DNA of 33,580 nucleotides from CP2-2F sp034436235 (GTDB lineage Bacteria; Chloroflexota; Anaerolineae; Aggregatilineales; UBA2796), in NCBI GenBank assembly GCA_034436235.1, contig DAOTWB010000254.1, positions 1 through 33,580 on the forward strand, read 5' to 3'. The notes beneath the pieces were generated by a model. The model did not search any database, was not told the origin of the DNA, and saw only the letters and a list, made by a program, of their open reading frames with translations. A program made the translations under genes and the position numbers. The number at the start of each line of letters is the position of its first letter. Positions within the stretch are counted from its first letter, which is position 1. Shown here one piece after another: positions 7,299 to 14,358 of this stretch.

Positions 7299-9542
7299 AT
7301 GGCAGGCCTCATCGGACGGCAACTTGGGCAGTATACAATCCTCGAAACGCTCGGCAGCGGCGGCATGGCGACTGTCTATCGCGCCTATCAGCCGAACATC
7401 GGTCGCGATGTGGCGATCAAAGTCATTAGAACTGAGCTGTTCAGCAACGAGAACGTCATCAGGCGCTTCAAGCAGGAAGCTCAAATTATTGCCAGGCTCC
7501 AGCATCCGCACATCCTCAGAGTCTTCGATTTCGGCATCGAAGGCGATCTGCTCTATCTTGTGATGGAGCTGAAAAAACGCACTTTGGCTGAGCGCCTACG
7601 AGAGAAAGGTCGGCTGAGCGCTGAAGAAGTAGCGCGCTATCTTGACCAGATCGGCGCAGCACTCGATCACGCGCACAGTGAGGACGTGATCCATCGCGAC
7701 CTGAAGCCGCAAAACGTGCTGTTGGATCGAGACAACAATGCTTTCCTGAGCGACTTCGGCATCGCACGCCTTGCGAACGAGTTGACGCAGACCACAACTA
7801 TTTCAGGGACGCCTGCTTACATAGCGCCTGAGCAGTGGGAAGGGAAAAAGGTAGATGGACGCATAGACATCTACGCGCTCGCTGTGATGACCTACCAATT
7901 GCTGACAGGGACGTTGCCGTTCACAGGCGATACGCCGCCTGCGCTGATGTATCAGCACCTGAACGATCCGCCGCCGCCGATCCGACGCTTGCGCCCTGAC
8001 CTGCCTGAGAAGGTTGAGGCAGTGCTTCGGAAAGGTATGGCGAAGCGCCCTGAGGATCGTTTTCAGAGTGCCTCAGCGTTCGCGCGCGCCTTCCGCGAAG
8101 CATTAAACAATGGACAGGCGCACAAGCCGTCTTGTGTTCAGAACGCCTTGGTCGGTCTGAGCGTTCTGGCTGTGCTAGTGCTGCTCGCGATGATCGCATT
8201 GTCATCGCTCAATCAGCTGCCAATGATCGAACAGCCGAGCGAGACGCCGACCGCGCCGACAATTCAAGTCGCTGATGTGCCGACCGACGCGCCAATCTTC
8301 ACTGCTACGGTGACGCTCACTGACACGCCGATTGCAACCGACACAGCGACCCTAACGCCTAGCCACACATTCACGCCGCAACCGATCTTGCCGCCTGAAT
8401 TGGCGGCGCAGGCGACCGTCTTCGCACAGGCGACCTCAGCGGTGCAGACGGCGGCGCCAACTTTGACGCAAGCAGCGCAGCAGACTGCCGACGCGGCGCG
8501 CATTGCCACAGGGACTGCTTATCAGGCGGCGCTTGAGGCGAATCTGACGGCTGTGGCGCAGACGCTCACAGCGACACCTAAAACTGAGGCTTTTACTGGC
8601 ACATTGTTGTCTGCTACTACTCCTGTCCCTATCACTCTCACAGACGTATCGCGCGTTACTGAGTTGCAAACTCTCGTAGGTCACACAGGCGTGGTTTACT
8701 CAGTGGCGTGGTCGCCTGATGGACGCTATCTCGCCACAGGCTCGCACGACAATACAGTCCGCTTATGGGAAGCGGCGACGGGGCAACACATGCGAACACT
8801 TGCTGGTCACACAGCCTATATACTATCGGTGGCATGGTCGCCCGATGGACGCTACCTTGTCTCAGGTTCAGCTGACAAGACGATCAGCGTGTGGGAAGTA
8901 GAAAGCGGGCAGCTTATGCAGACACTCGCTGAACATTTGCTTGTAGTAACTTCAGTAGCATGGTCACCTGACGGACGCCACATAGCCTCAGGATCAGGCG
9001 ACGGCAAAGTCCGCGTGTGGGACGCAGCCACAGGACAACTCATGCGAATGCTCTCAGATCACACAGGCTATGTGTTATCAGTGGCGTGGTCGCTCGATGG
9101 ACACTATCTTGCTTCTGGCACTGATGACAACACAATCTACGTACGGGAATCGGCAACAGGTCGGCTCGTGCAGACGCTGACAGGGCATGCAGGCTATGTA
9201 TTATCAGTGGCATGGTCGCCTGACAAGCGCCATCTCGCTTCTGCTGGCTCTGACAATACAATCCGAGTATGGGATGTAGCAACAGGAGAGCGCACGCGAG
9301 TACTCGCGGGGCATACGGGTTGGGTGAGGTCGGTAACATGGTCACCTGACAACCGCTACCTTGCCTCAGCTTCTCGTGACGGGACAATCCGCATATGGGA
9401 TGTGGCAACATGGCGGCTCTTGCGGACGCTCACAGGGCATACAGGTGCCGTATTTTCAATAGCGTGGTCGCCCGATGGACGCTACCTTGCCTCAGCTTCG
9501 GATGATCGCACCATCCGCATCTGGGGCGTGCCTGCGCGCTGA
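7299..9542 (+). CDS. Membrane Ser/Thr protein kinase with seven C-terminal WD40 repeats
   Basis: 747 aa. Kinase domain at 12-272 with GSGGMATVY, VAIK (K41), HRDLKPQNVLL, DFGIAR, APEQW. A single membrane helix lies at about 284-305 (LVGLSVLAVLVLLAMIAL). A Thr/Pro then Ala-rich stalk runs to about 445. Seven WD40 repeats fill 450-747; the fourth ends YVRES instead of the usual VW. By kinase topology the propeller would face outside, unusual because WD40 rings are mostly cytoplasmic. It lies 40 bases after the second kinase with AAAGAGA before the ATG and no clear own promoter, so cotranscription is likely. Its stalk shares 74 almost identical bases with the first kinase gene. Ligand and substrates unknown. 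Confidence 0.94.
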   Translation: MAGLIGRQLGQYTILETLGSGGMATVYRAYQPNIGRDVAIKVIRTELFSNENVIRRFKQEAQIIARLQHPHILRVFDFGIEGDLLYLVMELKKRTLAERLREKGRLSAEEVARYLDQIGAALDHAHSEDVIHRDLKPQNVLLDRDNNAFLSDFGIARLANELTQTTTISGTPAYIAPEQWEGKKVDGRIDIYALAVMTYQLLTGTLPFTGDTPPALMYQHLNDPPPPIRRLRPDLPEKVEAVLRKGMAKRPEDRFQSASAFARAFREALNNGQAHKPSCVQNALVGLSVLAVLVLLAMIALSSLNQLPMIEQPSETPTAPTIQVADVPTDAPIFTATVTLTDTPIATDTATLTPSHTFTPQPILPPELAAQATVFAQATSAVQTAAPTLTQAAQQTADAARIATGTAYQAALEANLTAVAQTLTATPKTEAFTGTLLSATTPVPITLTDVSRVTELQTLVGHTGVVYSVAWSPDGRYLATGSHDNTVRLWEAATGQHMRTLAGHTAYILSVAWSPDGRYLVSGSADKTISVWEVESGQLMQTLAEHLLVVTSVAWSPDGRHIASGSGDGKVRVWDAATGQLMRMLSDHTGYVLSVAWSLDGHYLASGTDDNTIYVRESATGRLVQTLTGHAGYVLSVAWSPDKRHLASAGSDNTIRVWDVATGERTRVLAGHTGWVRSVTWSPDNRYLASASRDGTIRIWDVATWRLLRTLTGHTGAVFSIAWSPDGRYLASASDDRTIRIWGVPAR
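8389..8462 (+). repeat. Second copy of the shared kinase stalk segment
   Basis: Matches 3823-3896 at 72 of 74 positions; both encode the Ala/Gln-rich stalk after the membrane helix. Confidence 0.85.
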
Positions 9543-9560
9543 GGCGCGCGCATTTCAGCC

Positions 9561-9589
9561 TTGTCAGGCGCAGCGGAGTGTGCTACACT
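9561..9589 (+). promoter_or_regulatory. Promoter of the tRNA-Gln gene
   Basis: TTGTCA (9561-9566), 17-base spacer, TACACT (9584-9589). Transcription would begin near 9595, six bases before the mature tRNA 5' end. Confidence 0.65.
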
Positions 9590-9600
9590 CTGCCGCAGAT

Positions 9601-9672
9601 TGGGGAGTGGCCAAGCGGCAAGGCAGCGGACTTTGAATCCGCGATTCGCAGGTTCGAATCCTGCCTCCCCAG
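9601..9672 (+). tRNA. tRNA-Gln (anticodon TTG)
   Basis: A full cloverleaf is readable: acceptor TGGGGAG/CTCCCCA, D arm GCC-loop-GGC, anticodon stem GCGGA/TCCGC with loop CTTTGAA (TTG at 9633-9635), five-base variable region, T arm GCAGG-TTCGAAT-CCTGC, discriminator G at 9672. The CCA end is not encoded. It ends only 14 bases before the stop codon of the opposing sugar kinase gene. Confidence 0.96.
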
Positions 9673-9686
9673 CTCTGCGAAATCCG

Positions 9687-10664
9687 TCAGCCGCCGTGCG
9701 CCGCGATCTCTGCCAGCAGCTCGGCGCGGCTTGGCGCGTAGTTGCCCACACGCCTGATCACGATGCTCGCTGCGAAGGTCGCCAAGCGCGCCGCCGTCGT
9801 CAGATCGGCGCCTGCCAAAAGCGCTAAGGCGATGACCGCGACGACTGTGTCGCCGGCGCCGACCGTGTCGAAAACGTCCTCAATTTGCGGCGCAGGCACG
9901 TGCTGCGCGCCTGAATGCTCTGCCACGGTGATGCCATCTGCGCCGCGCGTCAAGCAGATGCCGCGCCGCAGCCCTAAGCGCTCGAAGAGCTGCTGCGCCG
10001 CAGCGCCGAACTCAGCGTTGCTGCGCAACGAGCGTCCCAGCGCGCGCTGCGCTTCCTCAGCATTGCACTTGACCACGTCAAAGCCGCTGTATTTATCGAG
10101 TTCGCCTTGCGCGTCCGCCACGCGCAGCGCCTGTTGCGCGCGCACGCGCGCCACCACCTCAGGCGTCAGCAGACCGTTCAAATAGTCTGAGCAGATGATC
10201 GCCTGATACCGCCCGTCCAGCTGCGCGTTGATGCGCGCCGCGATCTCAGCGCTGATCGGCGTCCGATCCACGCGATCCAAGCGCGCCACTTGCTGCGGAA
10301 AGCGCAAGCCGATCTGCGCCATGATGCGCGTCTTAGTCGTCGTCGGGCGCGTTGCGTCCACGAGCAAGCCCTGCGTGCCGATCTGGCGCGCTGCCAAGAG
10401 TGCGCGCAGCGCTGCGCCGTTCTCATCGGCGCCGATCACGCCGATCTGCTGCGCAAAGCTGCCCAGCGCGACCACGTTCGCCGCTGGATTTGCCGCGCCA
10501 CCGGCGATCACTTCGCGCCGCTCAAATTCCAAGACAGGAATTGGCGCCTCGCGACTGAGCCTGCTCGCCGTGCCGATCAGATACTCATCTAGGATGACAT
10601 CGCCGACCACAGCGACCTGCCAATTCGCCAAGCGCTCGACCAATGCGCGCAACGTCTCAGCCAT
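9687..10664 (-). CDS. rfaE1: RfaE1/HldE-type PfkB sugar kinase (heptose-7-phosphate kinase-like)
   Basis: 325 aa from ATG 10664, the size of the HldE kinase domain alone; no nucleotidyltransferase domain follows. The known reaction is ATP-dependent phosphorylation of D-glycero-beta-D-manno-heptose 7-phosphate at C1, a step to ADP- or GDP-heptose. Visible: VVGDVILDEYLIGTASRLS (residues 19-37), the PfkB N-signature GGAANPAANVVALG (55-68), and DTVGAGDT (266-273) with the catalytic Asp at 272. A TTG at 10685 is in frame but lacks a binding site. ATG 10664 overlaps the stop of the preceding glycosyltransferase by 8 bases, indicating translational coupling. It is last in the minus operon, next to a GT9 heptosyltransferase-like protein, which supports a heptose role. 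Exact sugar is inferred. Confidence 0.85.
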   Translation of the reverse strand: MAETLRALVERLANWQVAVVGDVILDEYLIGTASRLSREAPIPVLEFERREVIAGGAANPAANVVALGSFAQQIGVIGADENGAALRALLAARQIGTQGLLVDATRPTTTKTRIMAQIGLRFPQQVARLDRVDRTPISAEIAARINAQLDGRYQAIICSDYLNGLLTPEVVARVRAQQALRVADAQGELDKYSGFDVVKCNAEEAQRALGRSLRSNAEFGAAAQQLFERLGLRRGICLTRGADGITVAEHSGAQHVPAPQIEDVFDTVGAGDTVVAVIALALLAGADLTTAARLATFAASIVIRRVGNYAPSRAELLAEIAAHGG

Positions 10665-12516
10665 AGCGACCGCCAATGCCTTCAAAGCCGCGCGGCGGAC
10701 GCGAGCCGCGCCATAGCACTGCTAAGACGAAGTACGGCAAGCGGCTTGCCATGCGCCGCCAGCGCCAAGGCTGCCTGAGCAGGCGATACAGCCACTCCAA
10801 GCCGAGCCGCTGCAGCCAACGCGGCGCGCGCTGCGCCGTGCCTGCTACAAAATCAAAGGCGCCGCCGACGCCGAGCGCCACTTTCACCTTCAGACGCGCC
10901 AAATTACGCGCTAACCATTTCTCTTGCTGTGGCGAGCCATACGCCACGAACAGGATATCCGCGCCTGCGCTGTTGATCAGCGCCACGATGCCATCTTCCG
11001 CCTCAGGCGATGGATCGCCGCTGTGCGTGCCGACCACTTGCAAGCGCGGAAAACGCTCGCGCAGGCGCGTTGCCGCGCGCGCCGCTACGCCTTCCGCCGC
11101 GCCGAGCAAGAACAGACGCCAATTCGCCTGCGCCGCGCGCTCAGCGATCAGCGGCAGCGCATCAGAGCCTGTCACGCGCTCAGGCAGGCGCACGCCGAGC
11201 CGCCGCGCCGCCCATAGCAAGCCGATGCCATCGGCAGTGACCAGCGCGCAGCGCCGCAAAATAGTGTAGAACAGCACGTCGCGCTGCGCCAACATCACCA
11301 GCTCAGGATTCGCCGTGCAGATCAGCTGCGCGCGCTCGGCATGGCGTATCCAAACGCCGATCTGATCGAGCAGCTCAGCGAAGGTCAGCCGATCGATCGG
11401 CACGCCCAGCACTTCTAGGGCAGGCGCGCGCGCGCGCTGCGCGACGTCCGTCTGACTCTCGCCTCGGATCAGTCGCTCAGGCGCTAGACTGCGCATACAC
11501 GTGCGCGCTGCGCAGCCGCTGCGCAAGCCGACGCTGTGTCCGATGTAGGCGCACGGCGAACACAACACGCCTGAACGCGCGATCACAGCCGAATTGCCCT
11601 GCGGACGCCATGCCTGCCAAGCGAAGTGATTGGTCGCGCCGAACGGCGTGTATAGCGCCAGCTGTGGCAGCGCCGCCGCGAGATGCATCACGCCGCTATC
11701 GCCGCCGATGAAGACTGCGCAGCGCTCTAGGACTGCCGCGAGCTGCCCGAGCGTCGTCTTGCCTGCCAAATCGCAATACGGCAAATGCAAATGTGCGCGC
11801 AGCGCCTCAGCGTCATCGTCCGCGCCGCCGATCAGCACAATCGGCGCGTTGCGCTGCCGTGCGAAATGTTCCGCCGCCGCCGCGAAACCTTCCGCCGTCC
11901 AGCGGCGCGCTGTGTTCAAGCTGCCGCTGCCGCTGTGGACTGCGATGTAGCCTAGTTCAGGCAAGCGCTGCGCTGCCCAAGCGCGATCCGCCTCTGAGAC
12001 GCCGACGCGCAAAGGAAAACGCTCAGGTGCATCCGCCGCGCCGATCAGTGCCGCCACTTTGAGCCAATAAGCGGCTTGATGGAACGCGCCGAAGCCGCGA
12101 TCCGCGACGCGGTGCGTCAAAAACCAGCCGCGTCCATTGTCCAAGCCTGCGCGAATCGCCACGCCTGAGCCGAGCATGAGCGCAGCGTGTTTCCAAGCGC
12201 CGAAGCGCGTGCTGAGCTGATGGAAGAGCAGGACTGCCTGATAGCGCTCAGCGCGCAACTGGCGTGCGAAGCGCAGCAGCTGACGCAAGGCGGCAGCTCT
12301 GAGGATATCTGTAGCGCGTTCGTAGGCGCGCAACGGGAAAATCAGCACTTGATCGGCGAGTCCTGTGCCGTCGAGGATTGGCGCGGCGTGCGCGCTGGTC
12401 AGCACGTCTAGGCGCGCTTGTGGAAATGCCTCGCGCAGCGCTGCCAGCGCAGGCGTCGCCGTGATCAGGTCGCCGATATCGGAGATTTTGATGCACAAAA
12501 GTCGCGTCAAGTGCAT
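10657..12516 (-). CDS. Fused GT9 (heptosyltransferase-like) and GT26 (WecG/TagA-like) glycosyltransferase
   Basis: 619 aa in two enzymes. Residues 1 to about 350 are GT9, the ADP-heptose:LPS heptosyltransferase family: KISDIGDLITATPAL at the N-terminus, IAVHSGSG, FIGGDSGVMHLAAAL, then the C-rich CSPCAYIGHSVG segment. Residues about 368-600 are GT26 (WecG/TagA/CpsF): VLGVPIDRLTFAELL, TANPELVMLAQRD, TADGIGLLWAARRLG, RVTGSD, VAYGSPQQEKW, VGGAFDFVAGTAQRAP. GT26 enzymes add N-acetylmannosamine-type sugars to a lipid-linked acceptor. One protein could add two successive sugars. ATG at 12516 overlaps the preceding GT4 stop by 10 bases. The reading frame is uninterrupted across the junction, so it is a true fusion and not a missed stop. 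Donors and acceptor unknown. Confidence 0.9.
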   Translation of the reverse strand: MHLTRLLCIKISDIGDLITATPALAALREAFPQARLDVLTSAHAAPILDGTGLADQVLIFPLRAYERATDILRAAALRQLLRFARQLRAERYQAVLLFHQLSTRFGAWKHAALMLGSGVAIRAGLDNGRGWFLTHRVADRGFGAFHQAAYWLKVAALIGAADAPERFPLRVGVSEADRAWAAQRLPELGYIAVHSGSGSLNTARRWTAEGFAAAAEHFARQRNAPIVLIGGADDDAEALRAHLHLPYCDLAGKTTLGQLAAVLERCAVFIGGDSGVMHLAAALPQLALYTPFGATNHFAWQAWRPQGNSAVIARSGVLCSPCAYIGHSVGLRSGCAARTCMRSLAPERLIRGESQTDVAQRARAPALEVLGVPIDRLTFAELLDQIGVWIRHAERAQLICTANPELVMLAQRDVLFYTILRRCALVTADGIGLLWAARRLGVRLPERVTGSDALPLIAERAAQANWRLFLLGAAEGVAARAATRLRERFPRLQVVGTHSGDPSPEAEDGIVALINSAGADILFVAYGSPQQEKWLARNLARLKVKVALGVGGAFDFVAGTAQRAPRWLQRLGLEWLYRLLRQPWRWRRMASRLPYFVLAVLWRGSRPPRGFEGIGGRYG

Positions 12517-13631
12517 CCTGCCGCCTCACAGAGCGCTTGAAAGGTCTGTTGTGCGGCGCGCCGCCATGTGAAGGTCGCCGCGTGCGCGCGTCCGCGCGCG
12601 ATCAGCGCGCTGCGCAGCGCAGCGTCCGTCACAAGCCGCTGGATGCCGTCCGCGATCTGCGCTACGTCCAGCGGATTGACCAAGAGCGCCGCGTCGCCCG
12701 CAACTTCGGGCAATGAGGACGTATCGGCGCACAGAACAGGCGTGCCGCACTGCATGGCTTCCAACACAGGAAAGCCGAAGCCTTCGTAGAGCGATGGAAA
12801 GACGAAAGCGAGCGCGCCGCTGTATAACGCCGCGACGTCTGAATCAGCCACGTAGCCGAGCAAGCGCACGCGCTCATGGGCTGTTTTCGGCAGGTGCGAC
12901 CACAGGTCGCGCTCAGGCGCAAAGCGCCAGCCGCGTTGACCTGCCAGCACTAAGCTCAGGTCAGGATCGCCGCTGCGCGCCAAGTATATGGCGAAGGCTT
13001 GCGCCAAGCGCGCGATGTTCTTGCGCGGCTGCAACGTGCCTACGAAGAGCAGATAGCGCTCAGGCAGCGCGTAGGCAGTGCGCACAGCAGCGATCTGCGC
13101 AGCGGACGCACGCTGAACGCCTTCTGCAGACGGATAGACGACACGAATTTTGGCGGCTGCCGTGCCGTATTGCGCGATCAGGTCGCGGCGCGTGGCATGT
13201 GAGTCGGCGAGGACGCGGTCAGCGCGCCAGGCGCTGTAGCGCGTGGTCAGCTCAAGGTACAGGCGTGCCATCAAGCGATGCGCCTTCGGAAAAAAGCGAT
13301 AGCCGAGATCGTGAACGGTCACCACGGCGCGTCCGCGCATCAGGAACGGCAAAGTATGCGCAGGCACAAAGGTGACATCGGGCTGATCGCGCCATAGGGC
13401 GAGCGCGAAGCGCGTGTGTGTCCAAGCGCGGCGCGCGGGCAGGACGCGATATCGGACGTTCGGCAGCGCAGGCAGCAGCGCAGGCGATGGCGGCTGACGG
13501 AAGTACAGGCTGAAGTGCTGCTCAGCGCTCTCAGGCAGGCTCAACAAGGCGCGGATGAGCTGTAGCGCGTAGTTTTCCGTGCCAGTGCGCCGCGCTGAGG
13601 TGATGCGGCTGGCATCCAGAGCGATGTGCAT
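12507..13631 (-). CDS. GT4-family glycosyltransferase
   Basis: 374 aa. Retaining GT-B glycosyltransferase of family 4 (the mannosyltransferase-like branch). The N-terminal Rossmann half starts MHIALDASRI with the glycine/threonine RRTGTENYA segment. The C-terminal half has FVGTLQPRKNIARLAQAF (nucleotide-sugar binding region) and the GT4 signature SLYEGFGFPVLEAMQCGTPV, in which the E-x7-E pair contacts the donor. No signal peptide or membrane helix; it should work at the inner face of the membrane on a lipid-linked glycan. Ten-base overlap with the downstream GT9-GT26 gene and a nine-base gap from the upstream membrane protein gene indicate one operon. Sugar specificity cannot be read from sequence. 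Confidence 0.92.
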   Translation of the reverse strand: MHIALDASRITSARRTGTENYALQLIRALLSLPESAEQHFSLYFRQPPSPALLPALPNVRYRVLPARRAWTHTRFALALWRDQPDVTFVPAHTLPFLMRGRAVVTVHDLGYRFFPKAHRLMARLYLELTTRYSAWRADRVLADSHATRRDLIAQYGTAAAKIRVVYPSAEGVQRASAAQIAAVRTAYALPERYLLFVGTLQPRKNIARLAQAFAIYLARSGDPDLSLVLAGQRGWRFAPERDLWSHLPKTAHERVRLLGYVADSDVAALYSGALAFVFPSLYEGFGFPVLEAMQCGTPVLCADTSSLPEVAGDAALLVNPLDVAQIADGIQRLVTDAALRSALIARGRAHAATFTWRRAAQQTFQALCEAAGCT

Positions 13632-13640
13632 AAGCTGCTA

Positions 13641-14354
13641 TCAATCGCGCTCGCGCAGCGCGCGCGGCAGCCATAGCAGCGCTGCCGCGATCAGGATGAG
13701 CGGCGCGAGACGCGCAAGGCTGACCAACAGCTCGGCTGTGAGCGCGCCTTGCGCCACAGGCAGCGCAGTCAAACCTGCTACGATCAGCGCGAGCGCAGGC
13801 AGGATCACGCTGCCATCGCGTCCGCGCGCGAAGAGATAGCTGAGCAAGAGCGCGACGCCGAGCAGGACGATGCTGAACGTCCATAATTGCGTCAGCGTCA
13901 GCTGACCGTCTGCCGTCAGCGCCGCGAGCGCCAGTCCGCCGCCGAGCGTGGTGCCGAGCAAGAACAAGCCGCGCTCGCGTCTGCCGTTGATGAAGAAGCG
14001 CGTCAAAAGCGCCAGCGAGAGTGCGCCAACGCCTGCGCCTGCCAAGATGAGCGGCGGATATTCTTGCGCATCAGGCGTGAGGCTCTCGCTGAGCAGCAAG
14101 ACGCCATAACCGATCAGCAGGAGCGCAGGCACGACCATGCTGAATTGCGCGCGCCGACGGCTGCGAAATTGCGTCAGGCGCGCAGGACGCGCCAAATCTG
14201 CCTCAGCGTTAGCATCGGCGGCGTTCAGCGCAGCCGACTCAGCGCGCACCGGCGCGCTCTCAGCCTGTTCAGGATCGGCGGCGGCTTGCGCGGCTTGGAA
14301 ATCTTGGGCGCTGGGCGCAGCAGGCGTCTCAGGCGGAAGCTCGTCGTGATGCAT
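13641..14354 (-). CDS. Polytopic membrane protein of unknown function
   Basis: 237 aa, not recognised. The first ~65 residues are a polar Ala/Glu/Pro-rich cytoplasmic-type tail followed by a basic RSRRRAQ patch. Then come about six hydrophobic helices, near residues 73-90, 100-118, 127-146, 155-172, 180-198 and 208-229, ending in LPRALRERD. The basic residues lie mainly at helix ends. It begins 4 bases after the stop of the NBR1-type kinase gene and ends 9 bases before GT4, so it is embedded in the glycan operon. A transport, flippase or scaffold role would fit the setting but nothing in the sequence identifies it. It could also be a kinase target through its acidic N-terminal tail. Confidence 0.75.
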   Translation of the reverse strand: MHHDELPPETPAAPSAQDFQAAQAAADPEQAESAPVRAESAALNAADANAEADLARPARLTQFRSRRRAQFSMVVPALLLIGYGVLLLSESLTPDAQEYPPLILAGAGVGALSLALLTRFFINGRRERGLFLLGTTLGGGLALAALTADGQLTLTQLWTFSIVLLGVALLLSYLFARGRDGSVILPALALIVAGLTALPVAQGALTAELLVSLARLAPLILIAAALLWLPRALRERD

Positions 14355-14358
14355 GGCG

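Noticed and set aside
9482..9827. Reading frames covering the tRNA region on both strands
   Set aside because: They run across the tRNA-Gln gene and the end of two well-supported genes, and show no protein family features.
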